DNA of 64,000 bases from Psychrobacillus psychrodurans (GTDB lineage: Bacteria; Bacillota; Bacilli; Bacillales_A; Planococcaceae), in NCBI RefSeq assembly GCF_027563345.1, contig NZ_JAMKBK010000003.1; one strand, written 5' to 3'. Made by a program: the position numbers and the translations under genes. Below the pieces are notes generated by a model. It worked only from the letters and a program-made list of their open reading frames with translations. It made no database searches and was not told where the DNA came from. Shown here in pieces: positions 41,694 through 50,299 of this stretch. Position 1 is the first letter of the stretch; the number at the start of each line of letters is the position of its first letter.

Positions 41694-41724
41694 CCAACTT
41701 ATTTGGAAGTTGGCTTTTTTTGTG
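41694..41724 (+). terminator. Terminator (right copy of the duplicated 24 bp)
   Basis: AAGCCAACTT-ATTTGG-AAGTTGGCTT followed by TTTTT; the complete form of the stem also seen at 41358. It is probably the original terminator of the beta-helix gene, now 357 bases from the stop because of the insertion between the copies. Confidence 0.9.
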
Positions 41725-41881
41725 GGCATTTCACAGATTCCGAATGTTAATAAGCATTTCTTATTGTCGCCCATTTTGTATTGGTGAACTTACCACAAAG
41801 TACCTGTATCTATTAATTTATAAACATAGTAATATATGAAAGTTATAATACTACTTTCAAACTAGAGGAGAATGGGTTTAA

Positions 41882-43396
41882 GTGAAAAAAGTACTTCCTA
41901 TTTTTATTATATTTGTCTTATTTCTAAGCTCTCACCCTATACAAAGTACAGCCACTGGTAGTTCACTTACAGTGGGGACTGTTCAAATAGATAACGTTAG
42001 CGTATTAAGTTTACCAAAACAAGGTTCGACTGTTATCACCACTTTAAAAAAAGGAGAAGAATTCCCTGTCCTATCTACTGCATCAGGAGACTCATCTACC
42101 GTTATAGTGCATACTGTAAGTCCTGGAAATACATTATGGAAAATTTCAAACCAATACGGGATTCCACTTAGTGCACTTCAAGAGACAAATAAGCTAACTT
42201 CAGCAGAAATTCGAATTGGACAGAAATTAATAATTCCACAAACACATACACTATATACTGTTATAAATGGTGATACTTTATGGAAGATTTCTGAAAAATT
42301 CAATGTAACTATAAATGATTTAACTAAGTTGAACAGACTACAATCTTCAAACCTAATTGTCGGTCAAAAATTAAACATTCCCGATTATTACGTACAAATT
42401 CAGTTGTTGGGTGGTAAAAAAGGCTGGGTTAATAAATCACTTTTAAAACAAACGAACCAGCAACGAATCGTAATGGGATGGAAGTATAACGGAAGTTCGC
42501 AAAATTATTCACAACAATTGAAGCACTCTAATTTAAATGTGGTGTCACCAAGATGGTATACTTTAAATAACACAGGTAATTTTGTTTTAATTACAGCTGA
42601 CACAAATTATCTGAAAGATGCACATAACAAAGGCAAGAAAGTTTGGCCCCTAATTGGAAATAAATTCGACCCAGTTTTAACTGACTTGGTATTAAGTAAT
42701 ACTGAAAAACGCAAAAAATTAGTGTCAACGCTTAAAAATTCTTTAGTTCAAACAAAAAGCGATGGAATAAATGTGGACTTTGAAAACATCGATCCGAAAA
42801 ACAAGCAAGATTTTATCCGCTTCGTAACCGAACTTAAAAACGCTCTTCATCCACACGGAATTAAAGTATCTGTAGACGTTACTCGCGAAAACAAGGATCC
42901 TTTTTGGTCTGGCAGTATAGACCGTTATGCGTTAGGTCAGGTTGCTGACTATATCATTATGATGGGGTATGATGAGCATTGGGGAGGTAGTCCAATAGCG
43001 GGGTCTGTAGCTTCTATGCCATGGGTTCAAGAAGGTATTGAACTGTTACTGGAAGACGTACCATCTCACAAGATTATCTTGGCGGTACCTTTCTACACAA
43101 GAGAATGGATTACTAATTTAACGACAAAAAAAGTGAAAAGTATCGACCGTACAATGGGTGAGGTTGAACAAATTATCTCTTCAAAAAATCTTATAAAAGT
43201 TTGGGATCAAAATACCCAGCAAAATTATGTGGAATTTACTGCAAACGGGGATAAGCACCAAATATGGGTAGAGGATAAACAATCTATCAAACTTCGTATT
43301 GACCTTGCTAACCAATTTAACTTAGGTGGAGCAGCTGCTTGGTATATCGGCTCTGAAACACCTGATATTTGGAATATATACCATTTCAACAAGTAA
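41882..43396 (+). CDS. Secreted LysM-GH18 glycoside hydrolase (YaaH/SleL-like)
   Basis: 504 aa. Signal peptide at 1-26; SH3b-like segment at about 29-65; two LysM domains at 77-119 (HTVSPGNTLWKISNQYG) and 125-167 (YTVINGDTLWKISEKFN) for peptidoglycan binding. A GH18 domain runs from about 195 to the end, with DGINVDFE (D294-E301) carrying the catalytic Glu301. Asn in place of the first Asp of DxDxE is usual in spore-type GH18 proteins. Probable cortex-peptidoglycan N-acetylglucosaminidase active in spores or walls. The start is GTG 41882, with AGAGGAG 13 bases upstream, a long spacing. Confidence 0.9.
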   Translation: MKKVLPIFIIFVLFLSSHPIQSTATGSSLTVGTVQIDNVSVLSLPKQGSTVITTLKKGEEFPVLSTASGDSSTVIVHTVSPGNTLWKISNQYGIPLSALQETNKLTSAEIRIGQKLIIPQTHTLYTVINGDTLWKISEKFNVTINDLTKLNRLQSSNLIVGQKLNIPDYYVQIQLLGGKKGWVNKSLLKQTNQQRIVMGWKYNGSSQNYSQQLKHSNLNVVSPRWYTLNNTGNFVLITADTNYLKDAHNKGKKVWPLIGNKFDPVLTDLVLSNTEKRKKLVSTLKNSLVQTKSDGINVDFENIDPKNKQDFIRFVTELKNALHPHGIKVSVDVTRENKDPFWSGSIDRYALGQVADYIIMMGYDEHWGGSPIAGSVASMPWVQEGIELLLEDVPSHKIILAVPFYTREWITNLTTKKVKSIDRTMGEVEQIISSKNLIKVWDQNTQQNYVEFTANGDKHQIWVEDKQSIKLRIDLANQFNLGGAAAWYIGSETPDIWNIYHFNK

Positions 43397-43432
43397 ATGG
43401 AGTGTGAAACCCTAAAATTTAATAACAATTTT

Positions 43433-43470
43433 CAACCTGAGTCCATATTTAGATGAACTCAGGTTGTTTT
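43433..43470 (+). terminator. Terminator of the GH18 gene
   Basis: CAACCTGAGT...ACTCAGGTTG with a 16-base loop, then TTTT. Confidence 0.85.
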
Positions 43471-43570
43471 AATTTTCCACTAAAAGTAAAAGTACCCAGT
43501 CTTTCTCTAAATTATGAGTTGACTGAGAACCTTACCCTCTCATCTTCAATCCTGAATCTTATTTTTCAGA

Positions 43571-43801
43571 TTAGGTAGTCACCCATACTTTATATATATT
43601 TAATCCATCCTGCTGAGTATTGACTCTAAATGTGTCTATCGAAGCTAATCTAAAAGCAAGAGAATAAGCAATTTTGTAGTCTGAGGTTATATATCCATCG
43701 TAAATTCTTCCGTAAATTTCATTTGCTAAAGAATCAGCCCAAACATCGGCTTCATAAAATGTTTCAAAAATTATTTCTTCTCTTTTCCACCTAATATTCA
43801 T
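43571..43801 (-). CDS. Small hypothetical protein downstream of metA
   Basis: 76 aa, soluble and acidic/aromatic (MNIRWKREEIIFETFYEADVWADSL...), not recognised. A GGTG lies 6 bases upstream of the ATG, and the gene begins 21 bases after the metA stop, so it would be co-transcribed under the S-box. The balanced composition and coupling to metA favour a real gene. Confidence 0.6.
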   Translation of the reverse strand: MNIRWKREEIIFETFYEADVWADSLANEIYGRIYDGYITSDYKIAYSLAFRLASIDTFRVNTQQDGLNIYKVWVTT

Positions 43802-43822
43802 AGCTACACCAACTTTGTAAAG

Positions 43823-44731
43823 TTATTCCCATTCATAAGGAGTTTCTTGGTAAACATAATAATTCAACCAATTGGAAAATAGCAAATGTGTATGTGACCG
43901 CCATGAGTTCATTGGCTTTTGTGATGGATCATTGTTTGGAAAATAATTTTCTGGAACATCAATCTCCACACCTTTTGATATATCTCTTTGGTATTCATCT
44001 GCAAGTGTTGTTGCATCATACTCTAAGTGACCAGTAATCATAATATGCTTTTTATCTTTAGATATTACTAGGAAAACACCTGCATCTTCCGAGTTGGAAA
44101 GCAATATCAGTCGAGGGTCTTGTTTAATCTCGTCGTATAACACAGCAGTGTAACGAGATACAGGTGCATAAAATTCATCATTAAATCCTCGTACTAATTG
44201 AATGGTTGGATCGGATAACCGATGACTAAATACACCAAAACATTTTTTGGGTAGGTCGAATTTACCAATACTATAATGATGATAAAGCGCTGCCTGCGCT
44301 CCCCAACAAATATGAAGAACAGAGGTCACATGCGTTTTGGACCATTCCATTATTTCAGTCATTTCAGGCCAATAATTAACATCCTCGAATGGTAAATGCT
44401 CAATTGGAGCACCTGTAATAATCATTCCATCAAATTTTCTGTGTTTGATATCCTTAAAAGTCGTATAGAAAGTATCTAAATGAGTTTTACTAACATTTTT
44501 GGAATCATGTGTTGCCATATGTAAAAAAGTCACATTTACTTGGAGGGATGTATTCCCTAATAATCGTAACAATTGAAGTTCGGTTTTCTCCTTTTCAGGC
44601 ATAAGATTCAAAATAATTATGTTTAATGGACGTATATCTTGAGTTATTGCTCGATCGGTATCCATGATAAATATTTTCTCTTTTTTAAGAAGTTCAGCTG
44701 CTGGTAATTGTTTAGGTATATTTATCGGCAA
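43823..44731 (-). CDS. metA: Homoserine O-acetyltransferase (MetA)
   Basis: 302-aa first enzyme of methionine synthesis from homoserine. Cys142 (HICWGAQAALYHHY) is the acyl-accepting nucleophile and GHLEYD carries the catalytic His/Glu. Residue 111 is Glu (ITGAPIEHLPFEDV). In studied MetA proteins Glu111 goes with acetyl-CoA and Gly111 with succinyl-CoA, so this should be an acetyltransferase despite frequent annotation as succinyltransferase. Controlled by the SAM-I riboswitch upstream. Confidence 0.96.
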   Translation of the reverse strand: MPINIPKQLPAAELLKKEKIFIMDTDRAITQDIRPLNIIILNLMPEKEKTELQLLRLLGNTSLQVNVTFLHMATHDSKNVSKTHLDTFYTTFKDIKHRKFDGMIITGAPIEHLPFEDVNYWPEMTEIMEWSKTHVTSVLHICWGAQAALYHHYSIGKFDLPKKCFGVFSHRLSDPTIQLVRGFNDEFYAPVSRYTAVLYDEIKQDPRLILLSNSEDAGVFLVISKDKKHIMITGHLEYDATTLADEYQRDISKGVEIDVPENYFPNNDPSQKPMNSWRSHTHLLFSNWLNYYVYQETPYEWE

Positions 44732-44752
44732 AATAGTACTCCCCCTTAAATT

Positions 44753-44912
44753 TAAAAACCCTCTTTTCCTTTATATAAGAAAAGAGGGTGAACGTTTTGC
44801 TCTCGATTCTTATCTTTCAAGAAATTATATCTTGTAGGAGTTAGCACCTTTCTGATAAATCAGAGGTTGCTGAAGCTTCAACGGGCCATGTCCCTCTGCT
44901 TCTCTTGATAAG
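44753..44912 (-). promoter_or_regulatory. SAM-I (S-box) riboswitch with terminator
   Basis: Minus strand: P1 CTTATC/GATAAG (44912-44907 and 44814-44809) encloses the conserved AGAGAAGCAGAGGGA, ATGGCCCGTTGAAGCTTCAG and AAAGGTGCTAACTCC segments. The expression platform is the stem CCCTCTTTTC / GAAAAGAGGG followed by TTTTT (44788-44753), just before metA. SAM binding would favour termination. Confidence 0.97.
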
Positions 44913-44979
44913 AGTTATTAAATTATATTGTTCTTTATTAAAGAATATTAACATGTGTTTTCCAATAATTCAACTTCTT

Positions 44980-46986
44980 TTAAACTTTGAAACGATTCAC
45001 TGCTTCCGCAAGTTTATCACTAAGCTCTGTTAAGGTCTCAGATGCTGCAGCAACCGACTGAATCGCTCGTAACTGCTCATCAGAAGACGCACTCACTTCT
45101 TCACAGGCTGCTGCGGTTTGTTCTGAAGTTGCAGCCATCACTTGAATAGTATCTACTACCTGATCTTTATAGTTGGAAACCTGTTCAATTTCTGCTGAAA
45201 CTGCATCAATAGATGTTTGTAAACTATTCATCAATATTGATATTTCACTAAATGTTAACTCAGTATCAGTTACAACAGAACCTTGTTCACGGAATGTTTT
45301 GATGGTGTCTGTCATTTGCTCCCCTACAATATGGGATTCACTTTGTAGCTCCGTAATAGTTTGTTTTACTTCCTCTGTGGCTTTAGCAGATTGTTCTGCA
45401 AGCTTTCGCACCTCATCCGCAACGACCGCAAAGCCCTTTCCATGCTCACCTGCACGGGCCGCTTCAATACTTGCATTCAGTGCGAGGAGATTCGTTTGTG
45501 ATGAGATTTCCATAATGGTTTCCATAACACTGCCAATCGCTTTTACTCTAACTTCTAAAGTTGTAAACAATGTAGACATGGAGGTAAGATTAGACTCCCA
45601 GTTTTGGAAAGAAGTTTTCAATTCACTCATTTGGTTTTGACCATTTGTATTCATTAAATTTGCTTTAGTAGCTATATCAGTCATCGTTATTGATTTTTCG
45701 TTAATGAGATTGATTTGCTCGCTTAAGTGCACGGAACTCTCTGTTACTTCACCAGCATCTTCTGCTGATTTAGATGCACCTTCTGCAATTTCACTAACAG
45801 CTAATGACACTTGTTCCGCAGAAGCATTTGTTTCTTCAGCTACAGCACTTAAATTTTCAGAATTTGACTGCACATTATTTGCGGACTCTTTTACAACCTG
45901 AATAATTCCATTCATACTGCTAGACATTTTGTTGAAGTTTGTAGCAAGTTGACCAATTTCGTCCTTAGACCTTATATTCGCTTGTACAGTTAAATCTCCA
46001 TCAGCAATAGAATCCATTAATTTTTTTAGTTGGCCGATTGGTTTTAAAATAGCGCTAATCATGAAATATAATACGATAAATATGATTGCCTCAATGGCTA
46101 AAACAATTATTATTATCATTGTACGTATACTGTCTGCTGTTTGGTTTATCTTATTTTCCTCATAAACAGCTCCTATTTTCCACTCCAATTCTGGTATAGT
46201 TGTAAATACAGTAATTGTATTAGTACTCTCCGTTCCGTCAGTCACATTTCCACTTTCCAAGGAACTAGATAGCATTTTTTTAACTGATGAATTCTCAGAT
46301 ATGTTTTCACCAAATAAAGTGGGATGAACTATAGCATTACCATCTGCATCCACAATAATTGGATAACCTTCATAACCTAACTCATTGTTTGCTAACGTTT
46401 CTGTTAATTTGGATAATAGAATATCAATGGCTAATACACCAACCACTTGGCCATCTCTAATAACAGCTTTTGCACCAGAAATTGCATATTCTCCAGTAGA
46501 AGCATCTACAAAAGGTTTAGACCAGCTGAAACTGTCTTTATTTGAAACTGCATTTAAATACCATTCCCTTGAAGTAGGATCAAAATCTGCTCCTAGGTCT
46601 GCTTCTGGGATAATTTCAATCGATTTATCAGGTAAAGCTATGTAGACTGAAGCTACAGCGTCATATAATGAAACAAATTCATTAAATTTAGTATCTAATT
46701 GTTTCACTAATTTCTTGGCTAAAACTCCATCAGTTGCTTTAGCACTATTATGAAAATCTACAATATCATTTGAAGTTGATAATTGAATAAGCCCTTTTTC
46801 ATATGTAGCTAAATAATTCTGAATTGATGTTGACATTTCTTGAACTATAACTTGGCTTTGATCAATTAAGTCTTTTTCCGTCTTTTTACTAATAGTGTTC
46901 GTACTAATGGTTATTAATGGTGCCATACTTACAATAATTAGAGCCATAACAGCAATAATTATTTTCCACTTTATAGATTTACGCAT
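44980..46986 (-). CDS. Methyl-accepting chemotaxis protein with dCache sensor
   Basis: 668-aa chemoreceptor. Membrane helices at about 8-28 and 285-310 enclose an extracellular double-Cache ligand domain (DSFSWSKPFVDASTGEYAISGA is a typical Cache strand). A HAMP domain follows (about 310-365), then the signalling hairpin with the tip EISSQTNLLALNASIEAARAG. Similar to McpA/B/C-type receptors of B. subtilis. Ligand unknown; amino acids or organic acids are common for this fold. Monocistronic. The 325-base gap 46987-47312 holds no gene beyond the terminator at its end. Confidence 0.94.
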   Translation of the reverse strand: MRKSIKWKIIIAVMALIIVSMAPLITISTNTISKKTEKDLIDQSQVIVQEMSTSIQNYLATYEKGLIQLSTSNDIVDFHNSAKATDGVLAKKLVKQLDTKFNEFVSLYDAVASVYIALPDKSIEIIPEADLGADFDPTSREWYLNAVSNKDSFSWSKPFVDASTGEYAISGAKAVIRDGQVVGVLAIDILLSKLTETLANNELGYEGYPIIVDADGNAIVHPTLFGENISENSSVKKMLSSSLESGNVTDGTESTNTITVFTTIPELEWKIGAVYEENKINQTADSIRTMIIIIVLAIEAIIFIVLYFMISAILKPIGQLKKLMDSIADGDLTVQANIRSKDEIGQLATNFNKMSSSMNGIIQVVKESANNVQSNSENLSAVAEETNASAEQVSLAVSEIAEGASKSAEDAGEVTESSVHLSEQINLINEKSITMTDIATKANLMNTNGQNQMSELKTSFQNWESNLTSMSTLFTTLEVRVKAIGSVMETIMEISSQTNLLALNASIEAARAGEHGKGFAVVADEVRKLAEQSAKATEEVKQTITELQSESHIVGEQMTDTIKTFREQGSVVTDTELTFSEISILMNSLQTSIDAVSAEIEQVSNYKDQVVDTIQVMAATSEQTAAACEEVSASSDEQLRAIQSVAAASETLTELSDKLAEAVNRFKV

Positions 46987-47252
46987 TACTCATCTTCCTT
47001 CTCTATGTATTGAATATGCTCCGATATGAATATTCCATATATAAGTATATTTATACTATTATATCGGCACAATGAGAGAATATTAATGCATGAAAAATAA
47101 CTTACTCTTCAAAAAAACAAATTTCGGTGAAATACCTTCTTATTTACCTTTCTATCATATTTTCTGCAGATGATGATTTCAAACATATTATTAATGAAAA
47201 TAAAGGAACTAAAAATAAATCTTCCAATTTGAGATACCTGACTTGAAATCTC

Positions 47253-47283
47253 ACAAAAGAGACCACCTTCTTAAAAGGTGGTC
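47253..47283 (-). terminator. Terminator of the ABC-F gene
   Basis: GACCACCTT-N5-AAGGTGGTC then TCTTTTGT on the minus strand, 30 bases past the stop. Confidence 0.9.
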
Positions 47284-47312
47284 ATAATCATTATAAGTAA
47301 TTCTAATACTTC

Positions 47313-49172
47313 CTAACCAATCCATTCCTCCAATAAGATTTCAAGTTGTTCTTCTTTTGCTTGAATAGATTCGATAAGCTTTTCATAAATTCCCCAATCA
47401 GTTTCTATTTTTGCATTTTCTTTTAAATATGAAATTTCACTTTCCAAACAAGAAATTTCTTCATCGATTGTTCGCTCTTTTACACGTTCCCTTGTTGGTT
47501 GTTTAGTTTTAGTCTTTTTCTCTGAAACATCTTCTACTTCTCGCTTAGAATACATTTCCTCCCATTTTGTTCTAGCCCACTCATATGGTCCTTCAAATGT
47601 AGTGAGCTGGGCTTTTTCTAACCAGACAGTTTTAGGAAATAATTTATTTAAAAAATACCGATCATGTGATACGGCCAATATAGTTCCATCAAAATCAGCT
47701 AAAGCATCTTCAAGTACTTCTCTAGACTCAATATCTAAATGGTTCGTCGGTTCATCAAGAATTAGGAGATTAATATCCTGATGCATGAGCTGTGCTAAGC
47801 GAAGTCTCATGCGCTCACCACCGCTTAAATCACCTATTCGCTTAAATACATCTGGTCCATAGAACATAAATTTTGCGAGAATATGTCGTGCATCTCCCTC
47901 GACCACATTTAACTCACTTCGAAATACATCAATTAGCCTAGACTTCGGATCCTGAATTTCATAATGCTGCGACAAATAACCTGCCCGGACATTACTACCT
48001 AACCGAGCTTCTCCATTGTCAATAGGTATCTCTCCACGCAGAAGATTTAATATAGTGGATTTACCAGAACCGTTTCGACCTACTATCGCAACTCGGTCCT
48101 TCCAGTATAGATTTAGCTGTGCATTTTCTAGCAATGCTTTATCTCCAAATGATTTATATACATTTTTCATCATAACTACTTCTTTTCCACTTCTAGAAGC
48201 AAATTCAAAGGAAAGCTCCATCTTTTTCGGGTCGATTAAAGGTTTTCTAACTTTTACCATTCTCTCTAGTGCCCTTTCCATATTACGTGCCTGACGAAAT
48301 AACTTTGGATTTGGTGGAACCGCTTCATTTGCCCATTGTCTAAGTCGTCTTATTGCATCCTTCATTTTTTTGATCTTTTTCTGTTGTTCCTCATACTCCT
48401 GGAACTCACGCATTAATCTAGCTTCTTTCTCTAAAATAAAGGAAGAATAATCTCCATGATAAAGAGAAAGCTCACCTTCTTCTAAATCTGCAATTTTGTT
48501 TACGACCTGGTCTAAGAAATATCTGTCATGCGAAATGATTACAACAGTCCCTGAATAGTTAACCAAATATTGTTCCAACCACTCAACTGCAAATAAATCT
48601 AAATGATTCGTCGGTTCATCCAACAATAATATATCTGGATTTGACAGTAAAATTTTCCCAAGCATTATTTTTGTTTGTTCGCCACCACTTAAACTAGCAA
48701 ATGATTGGTTTACGAATTGGTTCAACTGAAGTCCCTGCACTACTTTTTCAATTTCAGACTCCATTGTATAACCGCCTAAAAGTGTAAATTGTTCTTGTAC
48801 TTCTCCGTATTGCTGTAGCAGGCGCTCCATCCCTTCTGAATTTAAGGTTGTCATTTGTTGCTCCATCTTAATCATTTTCTTTTGTAACTCCGTAATCTTT
48901 TGAAAAGCATAATGGAGAACATCAAGACCTGTAATATCTTCTGAAAAAGTAGGTATTTGAGCCAAATAACCAATGGATACACCTTTCTTAAAGTTGATAT
49001 ATCCTTCGTCAGGTTTTTCATTTCCTGCTAACAATTTGAACAATGTAGTTTTACCGCTACCGTTACGACCAACAATGGCTAACCTGTCTCCCGTTTTAAT
49101 ATCAAGAGATAAGTTTTCGAAAATCGTATTTCCTCCAAGCATTTTTGTTATATTTTGTATTGTACATATCAT
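47313..49172 (-). CDS. ABC-F subfamily ATPase (ribosome-associated, resistance-type)
   Basis: 619 aa with two ABC domains and no membrane part. NBD1: Walker A GRNGSGKTT (35-43), LSGGEQ and LLLDEPTNHLD. A linker rich in charged helices follows (about 245-300, with RRLRQWANEAVPPNPKLFRQARNMERAL, which would reach the ribosomal peptidyl-transferase region). NBD2: GRNGSGKST, LSGGER and LILDEPTNHLD. A C-terminal coiled coil lies at about 570-615. The long interdomain arm and the leader-peptide attenuator upstream point to an antibiotic-resistance ABC-F (VmlR/Msr/Vga-like); the drug class cannot be told from sequence. Confidence 0.9.
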   Translation of the reverse strand: MICTIQNITKMLGGNTIFENLSLDIKTGDRLAIVGRNGSGKTTLFKLLAGNEKPDEGYINFKKGVSIGYLAQIPTFSEDITGLDVLHYAFQKITELQKKMIKMEQQMTTLNSEGMERLLQQYGEVQEQFTLLGGYTMESEIEKVVQGLQLNQFVNQSFASLSGGEQTKIMLGKILLSNPDILLLDEPTNHLDLFAVEWLEQYLVNYSGTVVIISHDRYFLDQVVNKIADLEEGELSLYHGDYSSFILEKEARLMREFQEYEEQQKKIKKMKDAIRRLRQWANEAVPPNPKLFRQARNMERALERMVKVRKPLIDPKKMELSFEFASRSGKEVVMMKNVYKSFGDKALLENAQLNLYWKDRVAIVGRNGSGKSTILNLLRGEIPIDNGEARLGSNVRAGYLSQHYEIQDPKSRLIDVFRSELNVVEGDARHILAKFMFYGPDVFKRIGDLSGGERMRLRLAQLMHQDINLLILDEPTNHLDIESREVLEDALADFDGTILAVSHDRYFLNKLFPKTVWLEKAQLTTFEGPYEWARTKWEEMYSKREVEDVSEKKTKTKQPTRERVKERTIDEEISCLESEISYLKENAKIETDWGIYEKLIESIQAKEEQLEILLEEWIG

Positions 49173-49226
49173 TATGATCGCTTCCCTTCAATTCTTTATG
49201 AGCTAAGAAGCGCCTTTTTTTCGCAA

Positions 49227-49257
49227 CAAAAAAAGACTGTCTAAAAAGCACAGTCTT
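49227..49257 (-). terminator. Attenuator terminator before the ABC-F gene
   Basis: AGACTGT-N9-ACAGTCT followed by TTTTTT on the minus strand, 35 bases after the leader-peptide stop and about 55 bases before the ABC-F start. Confidence 0.88.
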
Positions 49258-49291
49258 CTCGCTACCATTTAGGATCCGAAAGAATGACTTC

Positions 49292-49426
49292 TTAGCTATG
49301 AACATTACTTTGAAATTGTCTAAAAATGGACAGACCTGTCCCGTTGTTAGCAATTTCATGAGTAATTGCACAAGAAGTGGATAAAAATTCCAACATAAAA
49401 AATTGTGCATTCATAGCGTTTTTCAT
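49292..49426 (-). CDS. Leader peptide of the ABC-F attenuator (44 aa)
   Basis: ATG 49426 has a strong GGAGGTG 8 bases upstream and encodes a 44-residue peptide (MKNAMNAQFFMLEFLSTS...QSNVHS). It ends just before a terminator that precedes the ABC-F gene. The segment GGACAGGTCT inside the ORF can pair with the 5' arm of the terminator (AGACTGT), and TTTTTAGACA occurs both in the ORF and in the terminator, as expected for mutually exclusive folds. Ribosome stalling by a drug would favour antitermination. This is the layout known for vmlR and other ABC-F genes. Confidence 0.8.
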   Translation of the reverse strand: MKNAMNAQFFMLEFLSTSCAITHEIANNGTGLSIFRQFQSNVHS

Positions 49427-49485
49427 TCTTTCTTCACCTCCGTTCGAATTAGTTAAATAAATAATAGCATAATTATTCAAACAAT

Positions 49486-49722
49486 TCAATCGTTATTTTC
49501 ATTTGGTTTTTCAAAAGATGGATCATTTATGGATTCGTCCACTTTAGGAATACCTACATCATTTTCTTCATTAACTTCTTCATTACCCGTATTTGGAATT
49601 TCTTGATCTTGGTTGTCTATTTGCGTCTCAGGGTTAGCTGGTTGATTGGAATTCCTTTGAAATCCACAGGCAGTAAGTATGAAACAAGAAATAATAAGTA
49701 TCGAAAACATTCGTTTAAACAT
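49486..49722 (-). CDS. Small lipoprotein
   Basis: 78 aa. Signal peptide with lipobox LTAC (Cys19), then a low-complexity tail rich in Asn, Glu, Pro and Asp (NQPANPETQIDNQDQEIPNTG). AGGAGG 9 bases upstream of the ATG. Membrane-anchored on the outer face; function unknown. It ends about 60 bases before the leader-peptide ATG, and a shared transcript with the attenuator region is possible. Confidence 0.85.
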   Translation of the reverse strand: MFKRMFSILIISCFILTACGFQRNSNQPANPETQIDNQDQEIPNTGNEEVNEENDVGIPKVDESINDPSFEKPNENND

Positions 49723-49863
49723 TGTTAGTTTCCTCCTAATTTAACATTAGAATGCACAACCTTCGTAACTTTATACTATAAAATTTATTCAACTATCTTT
49801 TCATGGTTTAACTTTTAGTTTAATTAAATTGATGATGTTTTTTTGCCAAGTAGATTCTCTTAT

Positions 49864-49895
49864 AAAAAAAGAGCTCTAGCACGAGGCTAGAGCTT
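49864..49895 (-). terminator. Terminator after the 130-aa protein gene
   Basis: Minus strand AAGCTCTAGC-CTCGT-GCTAGAGCT followed by CTTTTTTT, 7 bases past the stop at 49902. Confidence 0.93.
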
Positions 49896-49901
49896 CATAA
49901 A

Positions 49902-50294
49902 TCATTCTTCAATATCAAAATAAATTTCATCTTCGTCGTTATATTCAGAACCATTTTCGAATAATACTGTTGTTCTTAAAATTAGTCTTGTTACTTCCTC
50001 ATTACTATCTGGAATCCATCTTTCATCTGGCATAATTTCAAAAGGTATCATTTGCATGTCCTTAGATGCAGCTGCTCCTACTAATTCAATTGAGTGCTTC
50101 GATACAATTTTAGGTGATTCACCATTTGTCAGTTTAAATACCTCTAATTTGATATTTTCTACCGATTCATCGTGTACCCCTTCTATATAAATCGTGCCCG
50201 ACAGATTAATACCATGTTCAATATAAGGGTGATCGACAATCGTGTCTATCTTTATAGATTTTACTTCTATGGAAGATTCAAATTTCTTCGCCAT
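49902..50294 (-). CDS. Beta-sandwich protein of unknown function
   Basis: 130 aa, soluble, acidic, almost all beta strands (FESSIEVKSIKIDTIVDHPYIEHGINLSGTIYIEG...). The opening recalls the arrestin-like fold of Spo0M-type proteins, but length and motifs do not allow assignment. It starts 5 bases after the AI-2E exporter stop and forms an operon with it, ending at the terminator at 49864. Confidence 0.75.
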   Translation of the reverse strand: MAKKFESSIEVKSIKIDTIVDHPYIEHGINLSGTIYIEGVHDESVENIKLEVFKLTNGESPKIVSKHSIELVGAAASKDMQMIPFEIMPDERWIPDSNEEVTRLILRTTVLFENGSEYNDEDEIYFDIEE

Positions 50295-50299
50295 TATTC

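Noticed and set aside
47090..47175. 27-codon ORF upstream of the chemoreceptor
   Set aside because: No ribosome-binding site, no recognisable peptide type and no terminator or promoter to support it.
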